NCBI GenBank assembly: GCA_937989875.1 | Contig: CALKBO010000030.1 | Location: 1-64,000 of the forward strand | DNA from: an uncultured Collinsella sp. | Lineage (GTDB): Bacteria; Actinomycetota; Coriobacteriia; Coriobacteriales; Coriobacteriaceae | DNA length: 64,000 nt | Direction: 5' to 3' | Shown: in pieces, positions 10,702 to 19,544 of the stretch | How the letters are laid out: the number at the start of each line of letters is the position of its first letter | Position numbering within the stretch: the stretch's first letter is position 1 | Position numbers and translations under genes: made by a program | Notes under the pieces: model-generated | The model's input: only the letters and a program-made list of their open reading frames with translations | Told to the model about the DNA's origin: nothing | Databases searched by the model: none

Positions 10702-12582
10702 GGTACCCGCGAGCGACATATCGGCAACGCGGCCGCCCGATCCGCACCCGTGGCGGATCCCAGGGGCGGCAGGCTCTTCGCCATGCCGCGATTCCTTGTT
10801 GGCATAACACATCAGGTGTACCGCCACCGCGTCTTTGCTATCGCCGGTGTCATCACCGCGATGTTCCTCATGCTTTTGGCAGTCTTGCCGGCGCTGTTCG
10901 CCTTCGACCCCAAACTTTCTAACGCCGTGCCCGCCTATAGCGAGGTGTCCGAAGAGGTCGTGGATGCGCTCGTCCATTCGAGCTCTCTGCCGTTGCTTGT
11001 TGCCGCAATTGCATTTTCGATCTGGGGCGTATCGGTCTATCTGCGCTGTTTGGACTATGTGTTGCGCCGCCGCCTTGTTGCCATCGCCTCCATCTGCGCC
11101 CTGTGGATGATCGAAGTCATTCTCAAGTACAAGTCGTTCACGCCGTTCTATGCCACCGTGCTGTGGTACCTGTACTACGTGCCCATGACGCTCATTCCGC
11201 TGCTCTACCAGTTGTGTGGTCTGCGCCTTGCGGGCCTGGAGCAACACCGCCTGGGTCGCCGCTACTGCGCTGCGCTGTGGATTGTGGCTATCCTGCTTAT
11301 CGGATTTGTGCTCACCAACGATTTTCACCAGCAGGTCTTTCGCTTTGACCGTACAAGCGACACCTGGAGCAACGATTACACGTACGGCTGGGGTTATTTC
11401 GCCGTCCTCGTGTGGACGGCCTTTAACTTTGTGGCCTTTTTTATCCTGGTGGGCCGGTCCTCGTCCTTTCGCATCCAACGTTTCTCGGGCACGGCGGCGC
11501 TCGTGCTGCTGGGCGGCGCGTTCTTTGCCATCTCATATGCGTTGCGCGTGCCCTGGGCATGGAGGCTCAACTTCTCGCTCGTCTATTGCGTCTTGTGCGT
11601 GGTGGCGATGGAAATCTGTCTCGATTGCGGTGTCGTTCCGTCAGATCACGACATCGCCGGCATTTTCGACACCTTGCCGCTTGACCTCAAAGTTCTAACG
11701 CGCGACCTGCAGGAAGTCTATGCCACGCCAGTGTCAAAGCCAATGCCGGTAGGCGTGCGCGAGGAGTTGCGGACCCAGGCGCACAGCCGCGCCCATGCCT
11801 TTGCCGTGGCGTCCGATCCCGATGTAATGTACCGTGCCTTTCCACTGCTGGGCGGATCGGCCCTGCTTGCCCAAGACGTGTCGGATCTCAACGAGCTTAA
11901 CCGTGAACTGGCACATCGTCGTATGGAGCTGCAGCGTCAAAATGAGCTGCTCGCCGCCGACTACGACCTTAAGACGCATTTGGCAGATCAAGAGGCCGAG
12001 ACCCTGCTGGTCCAAGACGTGGATCAAGCGCTTGCCCGCGCGCTCGAAGGGATGTACGACCTGCTGAGCTCGCTGCCGCCGTTGACCGACGAAGCGTCTT
12101 CGCACGAGCGCTACCGCATGCTGCAGCGCGCCAAGATGCTCGTCGCCTATTGCAAGCGCAAGGGGTCGCTCACGTTGGCACAGCACGGGGAGAGCGGTTT
12201 TGATCGCGACCGTATTCAGCTCATTGCCAACGAGCTCGCAAGCGACCTGCGCACCATCGATATCGATTGCGCCTCGATTATCGCCATACGGCGTCCGATG
12301 CACGCCAGTACGGTAAGCGCCCTGTACGACTGCGTGTATGACTTTGCGTTTTTTGCCTACACCACCGACCATCCGGCGCTTATGTATCACTTGGGCGACC
12401 ATGACCGATGCAGTGTCGAGCTGCGCGCCACGCTTTTTTCCAACGATGATGCAGATCTTTCGCAGACGCCCGCTGCGCAAGAGCTCGAAAGCGCTCTGCA
12501 AAGGCGCAACGTGGCATACCGCCTTGAGGGCGAACCCGGCCAGTTGCGTATGATCGTGTTGATGCCGAGGGCGGGTGAGTGA
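10699..12582 (+). CDS. Membrane sensor protein, degenerate histidine kinase
   Basis: A 627-residue protein (599 if the ATG at 10783, which has a GGCGGCAGG upstream, is used). About seven hydrophobic segments occupy residues 50-315. A hydrophilic region with a coiled coil (ELNRELAHRRMELQRQNELL) follows, then a kinase-like tail. The tail lacks a recognisable phospho-acceptor His box, N box or G box: where an N box would be expected there is SALYDCVYDFAFFAY. It is therefore probably a signal-input partner and not an active kinase. It overlaps or abuts the next gene, a complete NarL-type kinase, and a response regulator follows, so the three likely form one signalling unit. Confidence 0.7.
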   Translation: MGTRERHIGNAAARSAPVADPRGGRLFAMPRFLVGITHQVYRHRVFAIAGVITAMFLMLLAVLPALFAFDPKLSNAVPAYSEVSEEVVDALVHSSSLPLLVAAIAFSIWGVSVYLRCLDYVLRRRLVAIASICALWMIEVILKYKSFTPFYATVLWYLYYVPMTLIPLLYQLCGLRLAGLEQHRLGRRYCAALWIVAILLIGFVLTNDFHQQVFRFDRTSDTWSNDYTYGWGYFAVLVWTAFNFVAFFILVGRSSSFRIQRFSGTAALVLLGGAFFAISYALRVPWAWRLNFSLVYCVLCVVAMEICLDCGVVPSDHDIAGIFDTLPLDLKVLTRDLQEVYATPVSKPMPVGVREELRTQAHSRAHAFAVASDPDVMYRAFPLLGGSALLAQDVSDLNELNRELAHRRMELQRQNELLAADYDLKTHLADQEAETLLVQDVDQALARALEGMYDLLSSLPPLTDEASSHERYRMLQRAKMLVAYCKRKGSLTLAQHGESGFDRDRIQLIANELASDLRTIDIDCASIIAIRRPMHASTVSALYDCVYDFAFFAYTTDHPALMYHLGDHDRCSVELRATLFSNDDADLSQTPAAQELESALQRRNVAYRLEGEPGQLRMIVLMPRAGE

Positions 12583-12584
12583 CG

Positions 12585-14078
12585 ATGCAGATTTCGCTCA
12601 TCCTTCCCCAAATCGTTGCGCTCGATGTTGTCTTTGCCCTGGCTGCGTGTCTGCAGACGATCCACGTCCCGCTCATCTCATCGCGCCGCTCGTCCTATAA
12701 CCGTAAGGTGATTTGCGCCTACGAGGCGAGCCTCGTGGTTCACCTGGTGGTTTCGGCGCTTATCCTGTTCGCGTCGTCTGGCTCGTATCTGGTGGCGCCG
12801 CTTGACGTTTGTGCCAGGGCAATGGGCGGAGTGCTGTGGCTCAATGCCGCAATCTTTGCCTATGGCGTGGTGCTTATGGTGCGCTATCGTCGCCCCGTCA
12901 TGCTGGTCGAGCTGCTGCTTGTTGTCGCCGTTACACCGCCGGTGGTTTTTGCCATGGGCTCGGCGTGGACCGTTGTCCTTATCGCAGAGGGAGCGTTCTT
13001 CCTGTTCCGTTCCATCGCGGCGCTCTTGATGGACGTCCGTAACCGCCAGGAGGATATCACCGCGTTCTCGACGATCGAGACCATCAACGTGATTCCCGTG
13101 GGCATCCTGTATCTGGACCCGAGGGGCCGTCCGCTGCTCATGAACCGCTGCATGCGCAGAAACCTGGTGGAACTTCATATGCCCACCGACCTAGGCGATA
13201 TGAGCGGCACATGGAACGACCTGCGCAAACTCAGCATGCAAATGCCCGAAAGCAGCCAGAACCGTGTGCGGATTAATCTGGACCGCTTTGGTGAGGCGCG
13301 GGCGGTGGTCGAGGTTTCTCCCGCCGAGATTCGCTTGTTTGTGCACGATGACGTTATGGTTTCGGGCCGCCTCTTTGAGCGCATTATCGGCCTGGATGTA
13401 ACAGAGTATGCGCATGCTCATGATCGCCTGGCGCAAGCCAACCACCTGCTTGAGCTTGCGGGCCAAGAGCTCCAAGCCCAGATCGAAGAAGTCAAAAAAG
13501 TTGCTGACAATGCGGCCTATCTGCGTATGCGCGCTCGCGTGCACGACGTGATCGGGCAGCGCCTGTCCATCCTCCATCGTTATCTGGAGGAGGGGCGCCT
13601 GGACGACGAGTCGCTCGAGCAGATTGACCCGCTGCTGCGCTCAATCGCTGCCGATCTGCGCAGCGGGGGCGACGCCGAACCGGCAGAACAACTGGGCGAT
13701 ATCGTCCATGCCTTTGGCCTGGTGAGCGTGCAGATCGATGTGGAGGGCGAGCTGCCAAGCGACGCGCGTGTCGCCGCAGCCTTTCTGCAGATTATCCGCG
13801 AAGCCTCGACCAATGCCACCAAGCATGCACAGGCCCATCAGGTCCATGTGCGCCTGCGGCAGGAGACGTCGGAAGACGGCGCTGTTGCGCGGATGGCCGT
13901 TTCTAACGACGGCGCGCCTGCACCCGTATCGTATCGCGAGGGAACGGGTATCCCAGGTATGAGGCATGTCGCACAGAATCTGGGCGGCAGCCTGGAAGTC
14001 CGCACCGCCCCGCCCTTCACGCTTACGGTGTCCATCCCGCTCGCCTCCAACGCTACGGTCCAAAGGAGAAGCTCATGA
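12585..14078 (+). CDS. Sensor histidine kinase, NarL/DesK type
   Basis: A 497-residue kinase. The N-terminal third has about five hydrophobic segments. A PAS-like region follows (about 150-260), then a dimerisation box with the phospho-acceptor His320 in RARVHDVIGQRLSILHR. The ATPase domain has an N box (REASTNATKHA), a weak G1 (VSNDGAPAP) and a GTGIPGMRHV lid. A GTG at 12579 overlaps the previous stop codon, but the ATG at 12585 has GGGTGAG at better spacing. Its stop overlaps the regulator's start by 4 nt (ATGA), showing translational coupling. Signal unknown. Confidence 0.87.
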   Translation: MQISLILPQIVALDVVFALAACLQTIHVPLISSRRSSYNRKVICAYEASLVVHLVVSALILFASSGSYLVAPLDVCARAMGGVLWLNAAIFAYGVVLMVRYRRPVMLVELLLVVAVTPPVVFAMGSAWTVVLIAEGAFFLFRSIAALLMDVRNRQEDITAFSTIETINVIPVGILYLDPRGRPLLMNRCMRRNLVELHMPTDLGDMSGTWNDLRKLSMQMPESSQNRVRINLDRFGEARAVVEVSPAEIRLFVHDDVMVSGRLFERIIGLDVTEYAHAHDRLAQANHLLELAGQELQAQIEEVKKVADNAAYLRMRARVHDVIGQRLSILHRYLEEGRLDDESLEQIDPLLRSIAADLRSGGDAEPAEQLGDIVHAFGLVSVQIDVEGELPSDARVAAAFLQIIREASTNATKHAQAHQVHVRLRQETSEDGAVARMAVSNDGAPAPVSYREGTGIPGMRHVAQNLGGSLEVRTAPPFTLTVSIPLASNATVQRRSS

Positions 14079-14698
14079 TCCGCGTCCTTATAGTCGAAGA
14101 CCAGGCCATCCTGCGCGAGAGCCTGGCGCGTTCCGTGGGCGACCAGCCCGACATGACCGTTGTCGCCGCGATTGCCGACGCCTCGGATGCCTTGGACGTT
14201 GTGCTCAAGGAGCGCCCGGACATGATACTGATGGACGTATGCACCGAGCATGATTCCAACGGCATCGTGGCGGCGGCGCGCATTAAAGAACAACTGCCCG
14301 AGTGTCGCGTCATTATCATGACGGGTATGCCCGAGATCACCTTTGTGGACCAGGCCCGCGAGGCGGGCGTCGACAGCTTTGTGTACAAGAACGTCGGTAT
14401 CGACGAGCTGTTCGCCGTGATGCGCTCCACGCTGGCGGGCTATTGCACGTTTCCCAAGCCGCCCGAGAGCATCTTTTCGGGCACGGCGGCCCTCGACGAT
14501 GTCGAGCTGTCGATCTTGCGCCTTGCCTGCGAGGGTAAAAGCCGCCGCGAGATTGCGGCCGAGCTGTTTATGAGTGAGGGCACCATCAAACGCCGTATCT
14601 CGGAGATTCTCAATAAGACCGGCTACGACAACATCATGCGCCTGGCCGTGCGTGCAGTAACGGAGGGCAGTATCGTTCCCAACATGGAGCGCCCGTAG
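14075..14698 (+). CDS. NarL/FixJ-family response regulator
   Basis: A 207-residue two-domain regulator. The receiver (1-120) has the acidic pair in VEDQ, phospho-acceptor Asp54 in LMDV, Thr in IIMTG and Lys in FVYKN. The LuxR-type DNA-binding domain (about 145-205) reads LACEGKSRREIAAELFMSEGTIKRRISEIL. It is the partner of the overlapping kinase. Targets are unknown; no obvious operator was found in front of the operon. Two hairpins follow the stop codon. Confidence 0.93.
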   Translation: MIRVLIVEDQAILRESLARSVGDQPDMTVVAAIADASDALDVVLKERPDMILMDVCTEHDSNGIVAAARIKEQLPECRVIIMTGMPEITFVDQAREAGVDSFVYKNVGIDELFAVMRSTLAGYCTFPKPPESIFSGTAALDDVELSILRLACEGKSRREIAAELFMSEGTIKRRISEILNKTGYDNIMRLAVRAVTEGSIVPNMERP

Positions 14699-14734
14699 TC
14701 GGTGCGCTCACCCGTGTTCCGGCGCCGTAAAGAT

Positions 14735-14840
14735 AGGCCGCCCGCCGTTTCGCATCTAAAAACGACGGGCGGCCTGCTTGTATGGGCAGTGCTGTCGGCA
14801 TAAAGCGGCGGGGCCGCAGGATTATCTCCTGCGGCCCCGC
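14735..14840. terminator. Back-to-back hairpins between convergent operons
   Basis: Hairpin 1 is a 16-bp stem with one mismatch (14735-14750 with 14759-14774). Hairpin 2 is a perfect 14-bp stem (14808-14821 with 14827-14840). They separate the response regulator from the lipoprotein on the other strand. T runs are short on both sides, so termination strength is uncertain. Confidence 0.7.
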
Positions 14841-14891
14841 TTGACATGTGCGCGGATGTGTCCGCCAATCCGCGGCTGATGTTACGTGCCG

Positions 14892-15734
14892 TTACGCGAT
14901 GGTTGCGGTGTAAGAGGCGACGTCCTCGTAGGAATCGGTCAGATAGGCGTCGATGCCGATGGTCGTGTTGACCAGGTCGTCAAGGCTGTCAAGCTCGCCG
15001 TTCGAGAACGTGAATTCCTCGGTGGCGTTGGTGCCGGGCATCAGGTGAGCCGAGAACCAGGGTTCCTTCATGGTGCCGTTGACGTTGGTCTTGCCGGAAG
15101 GAGCGTAGAAGGTCAGGTCCTTGTCGCTCTTGTTGGTGATGTTGACGACAAAGCCGATGTCGCCCCAGTCGTCCTTGAACTTCTCGGTGATGGTGATGGT
15201 GCACAGGTCGTCATCGGCGACGGTGACGGCGGGGGAGATTTCAATCTTCTGGACGTCGTCGTCTTCAACGGCCTCATCGATCTCCTCTTCCTTCTCGGCC
15301 GCCTCGCGATCCTTCTTCACCGTACCGGACAGGTCCTTGTCGGACTTGGTAAAGACAAGATTGCCGTCATCTTCTTCGAGGATGAGTTTGCCGTCCTTGA
15401 GCTTCATGTCATGCGACTCGTCTTCGGCGGTGATGGTTACGGTGGTGGCGTCCTTTGCCTCCCATTTAAGGTCCATGACTTCAAGGAACAGGTCGAGGGC
15501 ACCTGTACCGTCCTCATCGAGAATCAGAACACAGTGGACACCCCAATCCTCGAGCATCTTCATGTACTCATCGGTCAGCTCTTCGCCATCCACGGTTCCA
15601 CCCGAGAGTTCCCAGCTGCCGACGAAGTTGGCCTTGGGGTCCTTGTCGCCGCCGCTGCAGCCCGTCAGGGCAAAGGCGAGCGCCAGGACGCATGTCAGAA
15701 ATGCGAGTACGGACTTTTTGAACGTTGTCTTCAT
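14892..15734 (-). CDS. Secreted lipoprotein, last gene of the SPFH/zinc-ribbon cluster
   Basis: A 280-residue exported lipoprotein. The signal peptide starts MKTTFKKSVLAFL and ends in the lipobox LTGC (about residue 22). The middle is a beta-rich domain resembling lipocalin-like DUF repeats (GSWELSGGTVDGEEL, DGTGALDL, DATTVTITAEDE). An acidic linker leads to an Ig-like C-terminal domain of the DUF4352/DUF5067 style (GFVVNITNKSDKDLTFYAPSG, then MPGTNATEEFTF). ATG 15734 has GGAGGA at ideal spacing. Function unknown; it follows the SPFH gene closely on the same strand and may be its surface partner. Confidence 0.8.
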   Translation of the reverse strand: MKTTFKKSVLAFLTCVLALAFALTGCSGGDKDPKANFVGSWELSGGTVDGEELTDEYMKMLEDWGVHCVLILDEDGTGALDLFLEVMDLKWEAKDATTVTITAEDESHDMKLKDGKLILEEDDGNLVFTKSDKDLSGTVKKDREAAEKEEEIDEAVEDDDVQKIEISPAVTVADDDLCTITITEKFKDDWGDIGFVVNITNKSDKDLTFYAPSGKTNVNGTMKEPWFSAHLMPGTNATEEFTFSNGELDSLDDLVNTTIGIDAYLTDSYEDVASYTATIA

Positions 15735-15812
15735 GGTGTCCTCCTTCATCGAACGAAACCCATAGAAGGCAGCGGGGGTGGCGGATCCCCCGCTCATTAC
15801 CAGTTAGGGGCG

Positions 15813-17036
15813 CTAGGGCCTGGGCGTTCCGCAGTTGCTGCAGAACTTGCCGCCGTTTTCGCTGCCGCAGTTGGGGCAGAACCACTTGGCCGGTGCCGGG
15901 GCGGGTGCGGGACTGCCGCACTCGGAGCAGAACTTGCCGGTGTTGGTGGCGCCGCAGCTGCAAGTCCACGTGCCGGCCGCAGGTGCGGGGGCGGGAGCCG
16001 GAGCCGGCTGCGGGGCGGCCTGCTGCTGTGCCTGGCCGGCGGCGAACAGCTGGCTGGCGTTCATACCGCCCATGCCGCCTGCCATGCCCATGCCCATAAA
16101 GCCCGCCATCGCGCCGTTGGGGTTGGCGGCTGCCGCGCGCATTGCGTCGCTCTGGGCGCTGGCAATGTTGGCTGCCGCCATAGTGGGATCGCGCATGACC
16201 GCGGCTTTCTGCAGGTCCTTGATCATCTGCTCGTCCTCTTGCGAGGCGGCGATGGAGTTGACGCCAAAGCTCACGATCTCGACGCCGCGCAGGTCACGCC
16301 AGTCGGCAGAGAGGACCTCGTTGAGCGCACGGGCGAGCTCGGTGGTGTGGCCGGGGATAGCGCTGTAGCGGATGCCCATCTCCGAGATCTTGGCAAAGGC
16401 GGGCTGCAGAGCGGTGAGCAGCTCGGACTTAAGCTGGCTGTCGATCTTGTCGCGCGTATAGCTATCGGTCACGTTGCCGCACACGTTGGTGTAGAACAGC
16501 AGCGGGTTGGTGATGCGATACGAATACTCGCCGTTGCAGCGCACGGAGATGTCGACGTCCAGGCCAATGTTGTTATCGACCACGCGGAAGGGCACGGGCG
16601 AGGCGGTGCCGTACTTGTTGCCGATGATCTCCTTGGTGTTGATGAAGTAGACGCGCTGGTCCTTGCCCGCGTCGCCGCCAAAGGTAAAGCGGCTGCCGAT
16701 ATTGGCGAAGGTCTCCTTGATGGAATCGCCCAGGTTGCCGCTAAAGACGCTCGGCTCGCTGCCGGTATCGAAGACGAACTCACCGGGCTCCAGCGCGACT
16801 TCGATGATCTTGCCGTTTTGCACCACGAGCATGCCCTGGCCGTCGTTGACGGCGATGACCGAGCCGTTGGAGATGACGTTGTCCTCGCCGCGCGTGTTGG
16901 AGCTGCGGCCACCGGTGCGTTTGCTGCCCTTGCAGGCCAAGACGTCAGCAGGCATCGATTCGCAGTAGATAAATTCCTTCCACTGGTCGGCCATGACGCC
17001 GCCGGCAGCTCCCAATCCAGCTTTCAAGAGTCCCAT
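15813..17036 (-). CDS. SPFH-domain protein with C-terminal zinc ribbons (YdjI-like)
   Basis: A 407-residue protein. Residues 1-300 form an SPFH/band-7-type domain of the YdjI or virion-core branch (MADQWKEFIYCESMPADVL, SVIAVNDGQGMLVVQNGKI, EPGEFVFDTG, RVYFINTKEIIGNKYGT). A Gly/Met/Ala/Pro-rich linker follows, then two zinc-ribbon modules (WTCSCGATNTGKFCSECG and WFCPNCGSENGGKFCSNCG). In Bacillus the YdjI homologue works with YdjG/YdjH to place PspA at stressed membranes. Here it lies 48 nt after the zinc-ribbon membrane gene, but no pspA is in the cluster. The ribosome site AAGGAAG supports the start. Confidence 0.87.
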   Translation of the reverse strand: MGLLKAGLGAAGGVMADQWKEFIYCESMPADVLACKGSKRTGGRSSNTRGEDNVISNGSVIAVNDGQGMLVVQNGKIIEVALEPGEFVFDTGSEPSVFSGNLGDSIKETFANIGSRFTFGGDAGKDQRVYFINTKEIIGNKYGTASPVPFRVVDNNIGLDVDISVRCNGEYSYRITNPLLFYTNVCGNVTDSYTRDKIDSQLKSELLTALQPAFAKISEMGIRYSAIPGHTTELARALNEVLSADWRDLRGVEIVSFGVNSIAASQEDEQMIKDLQKAAVMRDPTMAAANIASAQSDAMRAAAANPNGAMAGFMGMGMAGGMGGMNASQLFAAGQAQQQAAPQPAPAPAPAPAAGTWTCSCGATNTGKFCSECGSPAPAPAPAKWFCPNCGSENGGKFCSNCGTPRP

Positions 17037-17084
17037 GGTGATCTTCCTTTCTCGTCAAAGGCCGGGTGGTATTGGTTGGATTGC

Positions 17085-18407
17085 TTAGTCGTCCTTGTCG
17101 TCTTTCATGACAACGGTGGTCTCGGTGTGGCTGAAGGTGTCGTGTTTCTCGGTCAGGTCGAGCTCGCCACAATACTCATCGGCACAGGTTGCTTCGTTGG
17201 CCGTCTTGAGCTGGCCTACCAGTAGCACGTCTCCGATAATCACGATGATCAGCGGCGCGATGATATTGATGAGGATGCCCTCGATATCAAAGGTGAGGTA
17301 ATCCGGATCGAAGGCGTATTCCCCCATAAAGAGAATCTGGGAGAGGATAAATCCGATCATAAAGAACAGCACCGAGGCGATGGCGAGCTTGGGCTTGGAG
17401 CAGGGGAGCTCGCCGACCAAGCGGCCGGTCTGGCCGTTCATGGCAAACAGGTAGCTCTTGCCGTTCCACGAGGTGGAGAGCATCCAGACGGGGAACAGGG
17501 CGTAGTCGCTGTCTTCCCAGGTGTAGTCGAGCTGCTTGCTTTCGACCGTGGCATCGTCGTATTCGTCGACGACGGTCTCGCGCAGGACCGAGATTGTGCT
17601 TTCTTCCATGCGGCGCTCGGCGCGCGCCTTGCAAGTCTCGCAGTCCTCGTCGTAACGGTTGGCGATGTAGCCGGGCATATATGCGACCGAGAACGGACGC
17701 AGTGCGTCGTAGTCAAACGGCTCGATGGCGTCCATGTGGCCGTCGGGCATCTTGGATGATCCGTCGACGGGCACGCGCTTAAACGAGATATTGCCCTTGC
17801 GATAGGCATCGTAGTGGTCGGTGGTCGTGACGGTGCGATCGGATTCCTCGGTCACGGTCTCGTTGGTCGCGTCAAAGTACACTTCGCCGTCAACGCGGGC
17901 GCCGTAGAGCCAAAACGGCACGTAGACACCTTGGACCTCGTCGATATGGTTGCCGGTGACAAAGCTCTTGGGCAGCAAGATCTTGCCCTTGTAGTGTTCC
18001 TTGAGTGCGGCCGTGACGTCATCGCGCCCGAGCTTAAACGGAATCACCAGGTCGGGCGAGAAGTCGCCAGAGAGCTGGCCGGGCGCCACGGCGGAGTTGC
18101 CGCAGTACGGGCAGGTGGTGACGGCGACGGTGCCGTCGGACACGAGCTCGGCGCCGCACGACGAGCAGATGTAGCCGGCGTTTTGGGCGAGTTCCTGCAC
18201 CGCGTCGTCGGCGACGGGCTTGGGCATTGCGGCTGCTGCATCGGCTTTGGCATCTGCCTTGTCCTGGCGCTCGCGATAGAGGGCCTCGACTTCTTCGACT
18301 TCAAAACGAGAATCGCAGTAGTCGCAGACGAGCTTTTGCTCGGCACTGGCAAAGTGAAGGGGGCCGCCACACGCGGGGCATTGATAGTTGACGCTCTCGA
18401 AGGCCAT
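17085..18407 (-). CDS. TFIIB-type zinc-ribbon membrane protein (YdjG/YdjH-like)
   Basis: A 440-residue protein. The N-terminal zinc ribbon is CPACGGPL...CDYCDSRF (residues 10-35); a second is at CSSCGAEL...CPYCGNSA (about 120-150). A soluble domain rich in beta strands follows, with a CETCKARAERR segment. Two hydrophobic helices near the end (ASVLFFMIGFILSQILFM and ILINIIAPLIIVIIGDVLLVG) anchor it in the membrane. This matches proteins encoded beside SPFH genes in ydjGHI-type stress clusters. It sits 24 nt after the DUF4428 gene and before the SPFH gene, so a four-gene operon is likely. Confidence 0.8.
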   Translation of the reverse strand: MAFESVNYQCPACGGPLHFASAEQKLVCDYCDSRFEVEEVEALYRERQDKADAKADAAAAMPKPVADDAVQELAQNAGYICSSCGAELVSDGTVAVTTCPYCGNSAVAPGQLSGDFSPDLVIPFKLGRDDVTAALKEHYKGKILLPKSFVTGNHIDEVQGVYVPFWLYGARVDGEVYFDATNETVTEESDRTVTTTDHYDAYRKGNISFKRVPVDGSSKMPDGHMDAIEPFDYDALRPFSVAYMPGYIANRYDEDCETCKARAERRMEESTISVLRETVVDEYDDATVESKQLDYTWEDSDYALFPVWMLSTSWNGKSYLFAMNGQTGRLVGELPCSKPKLAIASVLFFMIGFILSQILFMGEYAFDPDYLTFDIEGILINIIAPLIIVIIGDVLLVGQLKTANEATCADEYCGELDLTEKHDTFSHTETTVVMKDDKDD

Positions 18408-18431
18408 GATCGGTCCTTTCGCTGCCGGAGG

Positions 18432-19169
18432 CTATGCGCCGATGGCGCCGCCGCAGTATTCGCAGCGCCCGCTGGCATCGGGAATGGTGGTGGCTCCGCA
18501 GAAGGGGCAGGTCACCGCGGTCTTGGGGGCCTTGGCGGCCACGACGCTGTCGCGCGTCTCCTGACGCAGCTGCACCAGCGCATCGCGGACTTCGGTTGCC
18601 TGGCGCTTGGCCTCGCGATATTCGATGGAGCCGCGCTGATCGATGGTGGAGTCGTTCACGCGCAGGTTGATCTCGGTAAAGTACGGCGTGTTGACGTGGA
18701 TGGTCAGATTAAAGTCGTAATCCAGGTCGTAGCGCGGCGGGTTGTAGCTCTCGCGCTCGCCGTCCTTGGTCTCGCGATAGATCTCGGTGCGTTGCTCGTC
18801 GATATCCATATCGCAGCCGAGTACCTGCGAGAACTCGATGATGTCGGGATTGGCGTCGCGCCAGCGGCTCTGCGAAGTGATGATCAGCAGGCCCGCGTCT
18901 TCATCGAGCATAATATTGGTGCGCCCGGCAGAAAGCGTGCGCGTGGGGTTGAACGAAGACAGGCGCTCGGCGTTGGCCTCGCGGTAGGCGAGTTGCTCAC
19001 GGATATCGTCCGCGGTGCTGGAGCGATAGCCGTGAAAGTAGGGGGAGAGCTTGCCGGCGCACTCTTTGCACAGGTAGCCTTCATTGATTTTTGTCTTACC
19101 TAGAAGTCCCAGCTCGGTACCGCAAATCGCGCACTCTTTCTTCTCGAACATCTTGTCAAAGAAGCCCAT
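18432..19169 (-). CDS. DUF4428 protein with C-terminal zinc ribbon
   Basis: A 245-residue soluble protein that starts the zinc-ribbon/SPFH operon. Residues 13-45 are a DUF4428 metal site (CAICGTELG...GYLCKECAGKL). The middle resembles a PH-like fold (AGLLIITSQSRWRD, IIEFSQVLGCDMDIDE) and the end is a zinc ribbon (CPFCGATTIPDASGRCEYCGG). A long helix with a heptad look precedes the ribbon. The start is supported by GGGAGG. All three following genes also carry metal ribbons or a membrane anchor, so it may help assemble that complex. Exact role unknown. Confidence 0.82.
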   Translation of the reverse strand: MGFFDKMFEKKECAICGTELGLLGKTKINEGYLCKECAGKLSPYFHGYRSSTADDIREQLAYREANAERLSSFNPTRTLSAGRTNIMLDEDAGLLIITSQSRWRDANPDIIEFSQVLGCDMDIDEQRTEIYRETKDGERESYNPPRYDLDYDFNLTIHVNTPYFTEINLRVNDSTIDQRGSIEYREAKRQATEVRDALVQLRQETRDSVVAAKAPKTAVTCPFCGATTIPDASGRCEYCGGAIGA

Positions 19170-19329
19170 GGCTGCCTCCCATCAACAGGTAGCGTGTGTC
19201 ACTTTTGATGATGGGGGAGTGTGCGATTCTTCGCGATACCCAGACGGCTCAAGGAGTCTCCACAACTGGGACACATGGCCCATTTTTCATCCGACACATA
19301 GGGACACTCCTTGCTGCGGGTAGTCATTG

Positions 19330-19358
19330 CACTCATTGGGGACGTACTTAAATGAGTG
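19330..19358. repeat. CATTGGGGACGT-type palindrome and promoter-containing gap
   Basis: CACTCATT (19330-19337) and AATGAGTG (19351-19358) enclose TGGGGACGTACTT. A partial GTTGGGGACACTCC copy follows at 19361-19375. The same unit is at 25383-25411 and in part at 28778-28810. The rest of the gene-free stretch 19170-19544 shows one promoter and nothing else recognisable. Confidence 0.6.
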
Positions 19359-19485
19359 GTAGTTGGGGACACTCCTGGCCGAGCTAGAGATCGCGCGCGT
19401 CCCTTCTGGTCCATGCGGCTCAAAATCGCGGCGTGATGTGGACGGCTGGGGTCGAATTGGCAGCATTTCGAGCCTGGCTTCGATA

Positions 19486-19514
19486 TTGAGACTGGTTCTT
19501 TATTAAAATAGATT
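19486..19514 (+). promoter_or_regulatory. Promoter of the LuxR-type gene
   Basis: TTGAGA (19486-19491), a 17-nt spacer and TAGATT (19509-19514) lie 30 nt before the start codon. Confidence 0.5.
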
Positions 19515-19544
19515 TCCAGACAATTGAGCGACTGGGGGTTAACC

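Noticed and set aside
14886..17225. Long open frame on the + strand opposite the lipoprotein and SPFH genes
   Set aside because: It is the antisense of well-supported genes with ribosome sites, lipobox and zinc ribbons; its translation shows no domain and high-GC DNA commonly has such shadow frames.
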